From the NCBI GenBank assembly GCA_900491605.1, contig UESW01003903.1, positions 353,923 to 417,922 of the forward strand: a stretch of 64,000 bases of DNA. Direction: 5' to 3'. The stretch is from Calamus simplicifolius (Eukaryota > Streptophyta > Magnoliopsida > Arecales > Arecaceae). The notes under the pieces were generated by a model that saw only the letters and a program-made list of their open reading frames with translations, was not told the DNA's origin and did not search any database. Positions within the stretch are counted from its first letter, which is position 1. Every line of letters begins with the position of its first letter. Both the position numbers and the translations under genes were made by a program. Below are positions 11,428-22,795 of the stretch, piece after piece.

Positions 11428-12147
11428 GGGGACAGGTTCCTCCATGATATGGCGAGAAAGCGGGGGGCGACGCTCATACTCCGCTGCATAGGGATTGGCG
11501 ATCCGACGGCTGAGTTCGTCCAACCGCCGATGGTACTCGTCAAGCCTTTGCTCGACCCGTCGGGTGATTTTTCGGGGAGTGTTACCTCAGGATGAGTCGG
11601 AAGAAGAAGATCGCCTGCGCAAAGAATGTGCCCGCTTGGACTCCTTTTCTTCCGGCCGGTGGTGGGGATGGCCGGAGCGACGGGAGGGAGACCGTCGCCG
11701 TTTTGAGGTCCCTTGGGATGTTTCGGAAGAAGAAGATCGCCTGCGCAAAGAATGTGCCCGCTTGGACTCCTTTTCTTCCGGTCGGTGGTGGGGACGGCCG
11801 GAGCGACGGGAGGGAGACCGTCGTTGCTTCGAGGTCCCTTGGTGATGAGGTTCGGGGGGTGAGCGGTGAGAGACCTCAGGCGGGGTCCCTCCTTGGTGAG
11901 ACTGAACTGTTCCTCGCACCCCTTCGCCCATCGCAGGGGGTTGAGTTACAGCAGCCACATAACGCTCTTGCAGCCCCCTGACTATCGTCGTCAGATCCTG
12001 GACCTGATGAGCTAGGACATCAAGCCGGTCGGGTTGGTTTGTCGGTGCGAGGGGCGAAGCATGGGGGTTGACCTCCGAATGCTCAACTCGCGGGATGTGC
12101 CCGGCTGCTTGGCTAGAGGAGACCTCTTGTGCTCGCGTGGTCACCAT
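11428..12147 (-). pseudogene. Gypsy gag, N-terminal part, broken
   Basis: I chose the ATG at 12145-12147 (MVTTRAQEV), just inside the PBS, as the gag start. The frame runs through a coiled segment and a basic Arg/Ser-rich tail to an in-frame TGA at 11587-11589. It then stays open in the same frame (DELSRRIANPYAAEYERR and on) to about 11428. There the reading frame must change by one base to reach LPQLDPYDG of the main gag frame. The change maps to a run of seven G at 11425-11431 or just beside it. A homopolymer error in the sequence or a true indel would both explain it. Confidence 0.8.
11598..11849 (-). repeat. 126-bp in-frame tandem duplication in gag
   Basis: Two head-to-tail copies (11598-11723 and 11724-11849) differ at only a few bases. 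Each encodes 42 residues with SKRRRSPSRRSG and HSLRRRSSSS, an Arg/Ser-dipeptide tract like those of SR splicing factors. The unit is a multiple of three, so the frame is kept. Confidence 0.88.
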
Positions 12148-12204
12148 CGCTTCCTTTGCAAAACTGAAGGGGTTCCAGGGAGAATTTTTGACCTGGCTTC
12201 TGCC

Positions 12205-12222
12205 CCCCTTCCTGGCGCGCCA
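12205..12222 (-). other. Primer-binding site of the gypsy element
   Basis: On the minus strand, three bases after the LTR end (CAACA at 12226), the sequence TGGCGCGCCAGGAAGG begins with the TGG expected opposite a tRNA 3' CCA. Similar TGGCGC primer sites are common in Tat-type gypsy elements. The tRNA itself was not identified. Confidence 0.65.
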
Positions 12223-12225
12223 ATC

Positions 12226-13047
12226 TGTTGCGGCCGAATCACGTATGATGAACGTCAGGCAGGCTGGGATCACCGGGTGCGTAGAAAGGCCGCCGTCTTC
12301 CTCCAGGAGCCTGCAAAAAGTCCCGGACCGATGGTTCCGGCAGGGACCCTCCGACGCCCAAGTTAGTGAGTCGTCCAACAGGGATATGATTTTTGTAGAA
12401 TTGTTCTAGAGTAAGTTCCAACGAGAGTCCCCTTGCATGGAGCTCGGGTCCTCCTTTTATACCTGTTGGGGATTCGTATACCTTAGTCTGTTGGAACCGT
12501 CAAATCTGTTCTGTTGTGATGTTTCATCGAACGGTAAGTTGTTGGACTGTTGCTGGATAAGGGCCGCTTATAGCGGTAACTGCTGATCAGGCTAACACTG
12601 GCCCGTGATTTTGGTAAGTGAGGTATTCGGCAGTAGACCTTAGGGGTCGGTTGCCTAAGACTAGTCCTTGTATGAAGGCCGTCACTGGGGGTTGACGCCG
12701 GATGGTAGTGCTAGAGGCCGGAACCAGAGTCTCAGTATGGGGACTGATGCTGAAGGCCAACATCCGTGACCAATGCTGGAGGCCGATGCTGGTGGCCGGC
12801 GCTGGATGTCTGGTGCCAACGCGTAGTTGGTCTTTGATGCCGACGCTGGGGCCGGCGCTGGGGCCGGCGCTAGAGGCCGACGCTGGAGGCCGACGCTGGG
12901 GCCGGCACTGATGACCGACGCTGGGGGCCGACGCTGGGGCCGGCGCTGGAGGCCGATGCTGGGGGCCTTGGGTTTTGTTGTCACATCATTGCTTTCGAAA
13001 ATCGCGCGGAAGATAATACTACTCCGGGGAAACAGCCAGCCGTATCA
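12226..13047 (-). repeat. 5' LTR of the gypsy element (complete, 822 bp)
   Basis: Bounded by TGTTG at 12226 and ATCA at 13047 in plus-strand view. In element sense U3 is on the right and holds the GC-rich short repeat. The TATA motif follows, then R-U5 leading to the PBS. The bases outside (from 13048, CTTTC then an A-run) should be one target-site copy. Confidence 0.92.
12453..12461 (-). promoter_or_regulatory. TATA box of the gypsy 5' LTR
   Basis: TATAAAAGG on the minus strand, about 230 bases before the LTR end and conserved in the left LTR at 162-170. It is the probable core promoter for gag-pol. Confidence 0.65.
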
Positions 13048-13388
13048 CTTTCAAAAAAAAAAAAAAGATTTGCACTTCTATCGGTTTAATCGATAATAAG
13101 AGTTAAATGATAAATTTTTTTTTAAATATTAAGACTTCTATTTTGTGCATATTTTTTAAAAAATAATGGTAAAAATATATGATAGCAAAATCTAAGAAAA
13201 TATTATTCTTTGAGCGATAAACAGCATCAGCAGCTGCTTAATTTGTGGCATCATTGGCCTCTCTCAATGATGAGTAATTTTCAAATATCGACCCAAAAGA
13301 TTGAGCTTCCAACATTGAAGATTTTGGATTAGAAATTAATTTAATAATAATTTCCTAATCACTCTTCAGTAAAGCACAAGCAACTCAG

Positions 13389-13886
13389 TGTTGAAAATTA
13401 GATCTGAACCTTTGGTAAAGATCATCATCATGAATCCCAAGAATCATTCATGTTTGATCATCAAGAATCGATAATCGATAAACGGAAGTGTACCTAAATC
13501 CATATTGCTTGATTGCTCTCCAGATCCTGCGATTGGCCTTTCAGATCAACACGTACTCCCAGAGAGCCTTTTAGAATTTTCTTTAGGCTATTCTTTCTGA
13601 TGATGGGATTCAGAGAAGAAGATCGTACATGCGATCGAAGGACCATAACCGCTATATATAGATAACTTCATCATTATCTTTTGGTATTTCTATTTTAGTC
13701 CATCATAAAAATAAAAATAACCCTTTAGGTCTTTACACATTAAAGGGCCACACCTAATCAGATATATTAAAGCCCAAATCACTAAAACCTTAGCTGATTA
13801 CTTTTAATTGGACTTAATCTTATTTGATAGTCCGTAATACATAATTATTTTATATATAAATTCAATGTTAAATTAAAAATCCAACA
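13389..13886 (+). mobile_element. Solo LTR, 498 bp, in copy A
   Basis: Starts TGTTGAAAATTAG, ends AAAATCCAACA (inverted TGTTG/CAACA ends), and is flanked by a perfect 5-bp duplication CTCAG at 13384-13388 and 13887-13891. Copy B lacks it at the matching place (about 35338), so it inserted after the duplication or was lost from B. A TATA-like CTATATATAG lies near 13653. Nothing inside looks coding. Orientation is a guess from the TATA. Confidence 0.85.
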
Positions 13887-14591
13887 CTCAGAACTTAGCA
13901 CTCTCTAGCTAGGAATGCTGGCATCAAATAAACAAGGTTCCCTACGGTAATAAAATTACCGCTCAGACCATGCATACCATTGGATGCTTCTATTAAAATT
14001 TACTTTGAGGAAGGCAGGGAGTGGTGGAAAAATATAGCTTAGAATGACGCATTGACAGCGTAATGGGAACCACATGATATCTCAAATTGAAGTTTATCTT
14101 CCTCTTACTCTTGCCCCCCAAAAAAAAGATCTTCATCTTACTCTGAGCTCCCTTATTATATAGATGAGCCTTTACATAATTTATCAAAAACAATAAATTC
14201 CTAACAATACTCAAAATTTTTAGAATATTAGAGAGTATAAACTATGTATATATGCATTTGAAATTTGAGGGAATTTGGGCTTATTTGGCCTAAAGAAAAC
14301 AAATAAGTTAAAACAATAAATTTCAAAGAGTGGTAGAATTTTAGGACAAAATGATAGTAAAAAAAAAAAAGCTATCTTAGAACCATGGCTATAATAGCAA
14401 ATCTAACAAGCGACTGAAATATTTCAATCTTAATGAATACTTTGCATTTCCATGTATCTTACCTTTAATTTTCCCAATTTCTGCCTGTTTTGGGTCAATC
14501 CAAATTCTCCCTGCTAAACAGTAGTTAAAATTACACACAACCTTTGTAACTACAATCACTTGTTTCATTTTTCTCAACTAAAATTAAAAGA

Positions 14592-14634
14592 ATGTATGTA
14601 TGTATATATCTATGTATGTATGTATGTATGCATT
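14592..14634. repeat. (GTAT)n microsatellite
   Basis: Imperfect GTAT/ATGT reiterations. Copy B has a shorter version near 36112-36142. Confidence 0.8.
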
Positions 14635-15899
14635 TTGTCATACATGATGAGCCATTTGCCATTCCATTTGCTGAAAACACTAAAGCAATTGAACGAGAAA
14701 TTATTATAGCTTGTGCCATCAAATAAATTACAATATATGCATATCATTTCATGCATGGACATGCTCTTTGTGCACTAATATTCCAGCACACCAAACTACA
14801 CAAATGAAGGATTATTTAATCCAAAGAACACAAGAAAACGAGGCGGAGAGCAGTGCATATGATTAGAGTAGAATGGCTGGGTTCTTGGTATATGGATGTG
14901 GCTGCTGCATGAAGAGCTGAAACTATGTTTTAAAAATTGAATTGGATAACAAATTGGCATGACATTTGAATTATGGATCAATCGGTTCGATCGGATAAAC
15001 TGGTTCAATCAAATTAGATGATGTTACAATTAATTTTTAATTTAATAATATAAAAATAATAAAATATAAATATTAAATGATAAAAAATATCTTTAAAGCT
15101 TATATACATGTTCAAAAAAAAATTATATAAACATTAAAACTATGGAAAAATATCTTTAAAACTATAGATGAGTTATTTTTTTTGATGCAAACTAAAGTGA
15201 GAAATTAAAAATAAAAAAATTAATCTTAATTTTATTTATTAAAATTAAAAGTCTAAAAATTAAAGTCCCGGTCGATTCAATATAAATTTTTTAATTTTCA
15301 TTGGATCATATAAAAATTAAGTTTAATAATAAAATCGGATTGTACCGGTTGGACTGATCCAATCGATCAATCCGATCTAATTTTTAAAACCATGCTTTAA
15401 GAGAACTGCGAATAAAGAAGAAAGAGAGGGCGTTGGGCTGTGTTGTTAGCTGTCACCCATTTCTCTTCAACTTCATTTGCTTTGTCCCCTGAACCCCCAT
15501 CACGCTCTCCGTGATCTTTGCAAAGTTACTTCACGTCAAATATGGTTCAACGCATGATATCACTAGCTTCATTGATCCCTTGCTTCATTAGTGTTACTTT
15601 CACGGCTGTTGGTTGATATTAATTTATTATATAATTTAAATATTATAATATAAATTATAATATTTAATAATTAAATATAATAATTTTAACTATAATATTT
15701 TTTTAATAATTTAAAATTATAACAGATTATGTAATCTGATGCCCATTTAAAAAGTGAGTATTTGAGGTTATCAAAGTTTGATAATATTAAATTACATTTT
15801 TAACTTTCATATAAATATTTAGTAATACTTAACCTAATTATATTTAATTACACTAAATAATATTTAAATATTTGATATTATATTCATATTTAATATTTA

Positions 15900-15901
<2 letters not shown>

Positions 15902-15961
<60 letters not shown>
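15902..15961. repeat. (AC)n(AT)n compound microsatellite
   Basis: About 15 AC units followed by about 13 AT units. The corresponding site in copy B (37418-37467) is almost pure AT, so the AC block was gained or lost after the duplication. Confidence 0.9.
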
Positions 15962-15965
<4 letters not shown>

Positions 15966-18900
15966 GTAAATATTAAAATTTTAAATTATCAATAGTTATG
16001 ACCTTCTTGTATATTAAATTATTTATATATATTTACTAAATATTTATATGTTAAATATTAACATAATTATATAGCAAGATATTTAATAATAATATAATAT
16101 ATTAAATATATTAAATATATAAATATATATATTTTTAAAATTAATTTGTAAAGAATCTTGATTTTTATAAGAACTTTTGATATTCAAGTAAAAAAAAGAG
16201 ACACACTTAAGAGGTTTATAATAAATTTAAAAAACATAGTAAACTAGCTGTCCTATTTAGTTATTATGTACCAAATACAGTAATTCTTTATTCTTAAAAA
16301 TCTGATTATCAAATGTAAGACTATCAGAAATGTAAGGTTTTCAGTGGTAGTACATTGTCGCAAACTAAATGCCACTTTAGTGGAAAGACTCCTTTCTTTT
16401 ATGCTGAGGGCTATTTTTTTTTATACAAAAATTAAGGTTCATTTCCGAAATTTAGTATCAATTTTGTTGATTGAAAATTTTATTCAATCCCTTAATTTCA
16501 ATAGCGACTTTAGCTCAATGTAAAATATGTAGAAAATAAGTATTATTAGATCCAATCAATATCACGCAGCAAGGAATAGATTTTCGATATATTTTGCTTC
16601 TTGTTATAAAAAGCCCGAATCGATAACCCAGCTGCTTCACCACAGGCTTCAATCTCATATACGGTCGAGCAAGTGGGCACAAGAGTCCTTCGGGATCTTA
16701 CGCTCACAAAATCTAAGGCAAGAATAGTGGGTACCGGAGGGATTGGAATAGTTCTCTGAAAGTTGTTGTAAAGTTTTTCTAATACATGCTCTTATTTTAG
16801 TTTCACTATGGGAGGAAAAGTTATCCCGGTAGCATGGATGGTTTCAGAAACCATTGATAACTATCTATTCATGTAGGCAAATCTTAGATGGTTCAAATAA
16901 CCCAACCTTATATCAGTAAGTATGAATTACAATGACTAGGCCATCCTGGAGGCATTACGGCGCTTGCTCAACAAAAGAGTTTTAAGTTTAATAGTTGCAT
17001 GCATCGCAAAAATTCAATTCTGGGTAATTATACAACAGCTGGATTTACCTCTCACATAAAAAAAAAAAAGAAAAGTACATATGACTACGCAACAAGAAGC
17101 ATAAATGTATGGAAAAAAAGAAAGAATCAATGGACAATATATATAGTGCTAGCTATGTTAGAGCAAGACACAAAATGACAATCAAACAAGGGATTCGGTG
17201 TCAAAGTTCTGCTTTGCTTCTGACTTCTCTTTGTGAGTCGAATGCAAGCAAGAATTGCAAAGCCAATAAAGTTTTGCCTTGTGCACTGCCTGCAGAGATT
17301 GTCCAGAATAGGACTGTACTACTGTTGTCATTTCTTTTGGACTTCATATTATAAAGTCAATATCATTGTCTTTATTATTCATGCAAAGTTCACAGTTGAA
17401 GCACCATCATGTCACACATATGACATGCATTCTTTATCCATGATGGGTCCACCTGAATGTTTTGAGAAGGTATCCATTGGCTGGTTATCCAACTTGTCTG
17501 AAGCTGATATGGATGTAAGCCATCTTGATTCAACCAGGAGTGTAGCTGCAAATGGACAAAGCTTCATAGAAATAATCAAGAGGGACCAATTGCCACGTCC
17601 TTTTGCTTGTGTCTGTTGTGGAAAAAGGAATATGAGGAGTGTCCTTCCATGAGCCCACTTCTATGGTCCTGCATGTGGCTTCGCCATTGCACCAAGTTTT
17701 ACTTCCAGAAGAAGAGATGGATGAAGAAAGTCTGGTAGCAAAGAATTCTAGGCTTCAGAATCCAAAGTAGGATCTTTTGTCTTGGTACATGGAGATAGCC
17801 TGGTGACTAGAATAGTACACTTCTGAATTTATATAAAATAAGGCGGTAGAATTCTGGATCCAAAGTGGAAATCTTTTCTCCTGCCAGCGGTGTTCTCACA
17901 AGAACTGATCGATTGGATCAGGAAGTTGCAGCCAGCCTGGAGCCTCTGACATGCTGTAATTTGTCCTCTTTCAAGACGATACCCCAGCTGGCCATAGAGG
18001 AGAAAAGAATAATTCAAATCTCTTAATTATATGTTAATTCTCTGGCAAATAGTAATGGCGCTTTGGATATACGAGAATGTCCCATTTCTCTTTGAAAAAA
18101 AAAATTGTAATAAGGAATTAATGCATGGATGCAAACATTGCCATAAGGAATGCATGGCTTTCTAATGGCAACAGATAGAATAAGCACATCATCTTTATAT
18201 TTAGAGTCATTAGTTTTATCTGTCTCTTTTATTTTTTCACAGCTCTCTCAGCTTTCAACTAAATCTCAAATGATAATAATTATATAACATTTAGGACAAT
18301 TTCCCTTGAAGGAGGAGGTCAGTACGGGAGTAGTCCTTCAGTAAGGCATTGCAGTAGTTCCCGAGTCGCTGGTCCCAGCATCAACGCTCGCTCCCTTCAC
18401 CAGTGGCATGGACCGTCATCATGAAAGGAAGCTGTCATCATGAAAGGAGGGAGGAAATTAACCAGCTTTGTGGGTTAGGGCCTGGTTGAGATGGGTTCAT
18501 CTCAGGCTCTCCCTCCATGAGGCCACGGACCAACCAACTTTGCTGCTAATGGGTCCAATGTGGTCGCTTGAAGGGTGCACCCCATGTGATACATAATACA
18601 GCAAGCAAGCCACATGGGATACCTACCTGGTGAAAAGCAACATACTGTTTATCTGGTGAGAGCCACTGCCCCACAAATTAGAGATGGCTAAGCATTGAAT
18701 TGAATTGAATTCAGATCGGCTCGATGAGCTCTTGACCTCAACCAAACGTAAGCCAATTATTATATGTGTTTTCGGCAAGGGCCAATAGACCTTTAACTTG
18801 AATGTGATCTGAATTTAATAGGATTAATTGAAACAAGTTGGCCTGAAATGAAGAAGTAAGTACATCTTATTTGTGGCCAATATTTTGAGTTAATGAGCAA

Positions 18901-19267
18901 GTAGGGTTAGGAATTTGCTGGCAGACTTCGAAGTCTACAACCTCAAAGGATGGCTGGCAAACTCCAAATCAAGGCAAGGTCTTGATTATCATTGGGCCTT
19001 GTTGGAGGGATCTAATTCCTCATGCTAGACCCACGCCGCTGCTATCAATCCCACCCAGTTTCTAAGCCGTGTGAGTACAGGATATGACTTCAATGAGGAG
19101 ATAGAATGCAATCTATTAATCTACTCCAAAGGTAAGTTGGTGAATTACAGACTGAGGACTCGACTTTTTCTTCTTTTTTTTTTTTTTTTTTCAATCAATG
19201 CTCACGTTTCGGTCCTGGATCTCTCGTATAATCGAGTTCCAGGTTTTGCCGAGAAGCATTGTCCAAA

Positions 19268-20542
19268 TAAATAAATCGGCTATCAAAACATTAGTCAGGC
19301 AGATGGAGGATATTAAACGCACCCAACATCATCAAACATCTCACAAATTGATGGCAGATTTTGTCCAATTTTTCAAAAATAAAAGAGCGTCCATTCGACA
19401 GCTATTGTCAAGTATCAACATAAGTGTCAAGTATCAACATAAGTTTCATACAAACTTGCAACCACCTCCAGCGATTCATTAGATAAGTGCTACCCCAACG
19501 TGGAAAGCCAATGGGTCGCAATGAGATTATAAACTGATCGTGCCTAGATTGAAATCCAGTGTACCATCTCAGGCGATAAGCAACCATGATAGCATTTCAA
19601 AGCCCTCTGGCCATGCAGAACCATTCCTACTGGTCTTCTACCAATAGGAGGATGTTACCGAAACTATATGAAGCAAGTAGAAGAGTTTTCAAATACAACA
19701 GAACCTCTGAAACAACATGAGAATCAACTTAAAGGAGTGATAGGACAAGCAAAACTGAGAATATTATTTTATTCATTGCACAATTGTTCCTCAAGTATAT
19801 TTTCAAGTAATAAATAAAACTTGTTGTAAATAAGGCATACGAAAGATTAAAAATGTTGATGCAGATAATTGAAGAGAACACAACAATCAAGAAGGAACCA
19901 TGAAAGTAGTGGATAGAACTTGTCTTGAACGAGAACACAACAATCAAGAAGGAACCAAGAAAGTAGGACGTCAAAATCCTCAATTCTACACCACAATAGA
20001 AAAAGGCCAACTGCAAAAGAATGCAACCCACCTGTCTGGAAGAATAATTATTGTATCAACTACAACATAAAGGCTATTCAGCAAAATAACTGACTTCACA
20101 CATTCCACAATCATCAAGAATGATATTAACCTTGACCAATCCATTCAAATAAAGGACAGGATTAAAAAAAAAAAATCCAATACTCAATTACCTGCATCAT
20201 GCTTCATGCTATTCAGCAAAACAACCAATTTCACACATTCCACAATGATCAAGCATGATAATTGACAGTTTAGCTTTGACCAAAACTTTCCTTTCAAATG
20301 AAAGTCTAGCATGTTTTAAGTCACAGAACACAGCAACCTCGATATAAAGGTGTCCTAAAAGGAAGTACAAATGAGTAGAACATCGTTATTTATGTGAAAA
20401 AAAAAAGGCAAAATAGAAAACATCACTCCAACAGAGGCAGCTCAAAACCCCCCTCAAAGAGTCTAATAAATATGGTCCTTAGGCAAGCACGCTCATTTTG
20501 CATTGTAACAGGATCCAATGTCGCAAAACTGAAACGGAATGA
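19268..20542. other. Region downstream of NOG1 absent from copy B
   Basis: No gene is seen. It contains a 58-bp tandem duplication (AGAACACAACAATCAAGAAGG at about 19873 and 19931). A 36-bp direct repeat also occurs at about 20077 and 20211, ending in TTCACACATTCCACAAT. The right part is probably the distal 3' UTR of NOG1. All of it lies inside the segment deleted from copy B. Confidence 0.55.
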
Positions 20543-20762
20543 GCACCTGCAAATAACAAAGCTTTTGCTTAACAAGAATAATGAAAAATAACTTTCATTA
20601 ACAGATGCATGCAGGTTGTACTACTGATAAACAGGGTCTGGACATGGCAAGCTCAGTTTTGAATTGGCTTGACTCAAAGAAGTTCAAGGTCCAACTTGAA
20701 TCCACAACAATTATAACCCCCACATGCAGGAAATCGAAGATTAAATGTAAACCATATACATA
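20543..20762 (-). other. Likely 3'-UTR intron of NOG1
   Basis: Directly after the NOG1 stop (TAG at 20766-20768), the minus strand reads GAG then GTATGTATATGG, a good donor at about 20762. A good acceptor (TTGTTATTTGCAG then GTGCTC) ends at about 20543-20548. The last UTR exon would lie to the left of this. It is inferred from splice-site sequence only. Confidence 0.5.
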
Positions 20763-20765
20763 CCT

Positions 20766-22792
20766 CTAACGCCTGCTAGTCTTTCCAATTGAACGTTTTC
20801 CAGAGAATAAATGCTTTGGCTTCAAGTTAGGAATAACTCTATCAGCTTCTCCACGGCGAGCGGCCTTATTCCTAATCTTCACAGCTTTCTTTGCTATCTT
20901 AATTGCCTTGAGTTTCTGAGCCGAGTCCTTGAATCCTTCTCCAGGTGTAACTTCACCAGGTGGTCGTGATTTTGACCTTGACCTTGATCTTGACCTCGTC
21001 CTTAGCTTCTTGCTGGATTGTTCACTATCAATATCCATGGCATCATCATCGTTATCTCCAGCCAGTGACCTCTCACGTTTACGACCTCTTCTAGAGACAG
21101 ACCTGCTCCGAGCACGATTTATAGCTGCAGTGGGGTCCAATCCCAAAGTCGATAGTTGCCTTCCCATTCTATCAGTTGTGAATTTCCTGTCTTTGTCAAA
21201 CTTTCTTGGTACTATAGGACGGCTCTCAGCAGTGCTCTTCTTCAATCTATGTTCCTGGATCAGCAAACTCTTTTTCTTTCTGATTTCAGCTAAAGCTTCT
21301 CGCTCCTCAAGGGTTAACTCTTTCCCATTAATCTCAAAATCGTTTTCTTCTGCTTCTACATCTAGACGAAGCCCCTCTTCCCTTTCCAACTCTTCCAACC
21401 TCTGTAAAATATCTGGATCAACAAAATCATACACATTGTGCCCATCAAAAATCTCAGGCATTGCGTCCTCTTTCCATTCATCGTCAGCCAAAATATAATG
21501 TTTCCTCAGGCTAGCAGAATAAACACCAGCTCCACCATTCTCATTTTCCAGATCTTTTTCAAGCTTCCTCTTTTCATTCTCAACATTAGCCTTTGCCCTG
21601 GCTTCCACGACAGCCTGAGGAATACAAGGAGGCCGCTCTTTAGTGTCCCGAGGCTTTGGAATTGCAACATGAAACCGATTCAAACAATCATTCATCTTTT
21701 TTGATTTCATCTTCATCTCTACTCTCTGATTCAGAAGCCTCTCACAGACAGCATTCTTCACCACAATTACTCCATCCTCAGTCAAAGTGCTCATAGTCAA
21801 CAAAACACCCTCATCATTAGGATCACCACCCTGGGCTACAACAGTTTTGATAGCCTCAGCCTTCATCTCCATTACCAACTTCATGTCATCCTCAGAAAGC
21901 CTTTCCATAGGCTGTAGGTCAACCTTGTTGCAAACAATAATCAATGGTTTATTCATGAACAATGACTTGATGCTATGGAATAGTGCTGCCTGCTGTGCTA
22001 TGCTATATCCACAGGACCCCGAAATGTCCAATAAGAATAGCACAGCAGCCCTTAGATGTGCCAATGCCGTGATGCTGCACATCTCTATAATGTTCCTATC
22101 CTCGAATGGTCGGTCTAGAATCCCGGGAGTGTCAATAACTTGATAACGTAGATACTTATAATCTGTGTGACCAACGAACAAGGACTTCGTTGTGAAGGCA
22201 TATGGCTGGACATCCACATCAGCCCTTGTGATCTTATTTATAAAAGAGCTCTTTCCGACATTTGGGTACCCACAGATCAAAATGGTGCGTGTGTTGGGAT
22301 CAATAGAAGGGAGCCTCGCCATGTGCTGACGTATTTGCTCCAAGTAAGCCAAACTTGGACCAATACGCTTTATAACAGTGCACATGCGACCAAGAGCAGC
22401 AACCTTCAAACATTTGCACCGGTACAATGACTCCCCATACTTGAGCAATCTTACGTACTCTTTTGCAATCTTTCCAATAATATTTTAGCAGTGTTGACCT
22501 GACCAAGAGCAAGCTTGTAGTGATCCTTGTTGTAGAGGACATGGAGGAGATCCCCATAGAATGGGTGGATGTCGTCTAGTCGAGGGAACTCATCAATGAT
22601 TGCAGAAAGTTTCTCATGGAAATTCTGCTGAGTAAACTTCACCTTCCGCATGTAAAATTGACGAAGGCGGGAGATGGCATATCCTTTATGGACCACTGTT
22701 GGGGTCTGGCGTTGAGTGCGGGAAAGGATGATGTCAATGAAGTCCTTCCCTGATGGCACAACCGTGATCTTTTTGAAATTGTACTGCACCAT
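20766..22792 (-). CDS. NOG1: Nucleolar GTP-binding protein 1 (NOG1), copy A, one frameshift
   Basis: NOG1 is an essential GTPase of pre-60S ribosome maturation in the nucleolus and nucleus. The start at 22790-22792 gives MVQYNFKKITVVPSGKDF, the typical family N terminus. The frame runs 100 codons to about 22485, then must change by one base to continue for 560 codons to 20766. The total of about 670 residues fits plant NOG1. GTPase motifs counted from 22448: P-loop GYPNVGKSS at 60-68, switch region PYAFTTKSL at 82-90, DTPG at 106-109, NKVD at 174-177. The NOG C-terminal domain follows, then a basic Arg/Ser-rich tail. The coding part has no intron. The single break (around AAAATATTATTGG, 22480-22490) could be a sequence error, because the rest is intact. 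Copy B is a partial pseudogene of it. Confidence 0.93.
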
Positions 22793-22795
22793 CTT

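Larger units (their letters stand above)
1..13047 (-). mobile_element. Tat-type Ty3/gypsy LTR retrotransposon, near complete
   Basis: This element reads on the minus strand. The complete 5' LTR is at 12226-13047 and the 3' LTR at 1-804 is cut by the window start. The LTR edges are TG/CA in plus-strand view. A primer-binding site (PBS) lies inside the right LTR and a purine tract beside the left LTR. The order PR-RT-RNase H-IN defines Ty3/gypsy. A second RNase H, long non-coding parts and an antisense gene point to the Tat lineage. The two LTRs differ by scattered single bases and by short GC-repeat length changes, so insertion was fairly recent. Gag, integrase and the antisense gene all carry breaks, so this copy is not autonomous. 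The left target-site duplication lies outside the window. Confidence 0.93.
13892..19267. other. AT-rich intergenic DNA downstream of NOG1 (copy A)
   Basis: No gene is supported. Short open frames near 17109-17652 also exist in copy B (38771-39298), but they differ by frameshifts and early stops and have no recognisable domain. The stretch contains microsatellites (entered separately), A/T-rich tracts and an 18-T run near 19173. Its value is as the comparison partner for copy B at 35350-40944. Confidence 0.7.
13064..21692. repeat. Segmental duplication, copy A
   Basis: Matches 28967-41692 (copy B) in the same orientation, from GCACTTCTATCGGTTTAATC at the left to AAACAATCAT inside NOG1 at the right. 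The match covers AT-rich intergenic DNA and the 3' half of NOG1. It is broken only by insertions and one deletion: a solo LTR here, a LINE and two SINEs in copy B, and bases 19268-20948 missing from copy B. The left end is cut off by the gypsy element and the right end by the copia insertion in copy B, so the original unit was probably larger. Confidence 0.92.

Noticed and set aside
11425..11431. Programmed frameshift between gag parts
   Set aside because: The G-run is suggestive, but the in-frame stop at 11587 and the integrase frameshift show general decay.
17109..17652. Possible small gene (MMGPPECFEKVS region), also in copy B at 39104
   Set aside because: Copies differ by frame and length, no domain, and no splice or promoter signals; the similarity reflects the recent duplication.
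20929..22430. Several plus-strand open frames opposite NOG1
   Set aside because: Shadows of the conserved NOG1 coding strand (poly-Asp/Leu strings opposite the Arg/Ser tail); no independent support.
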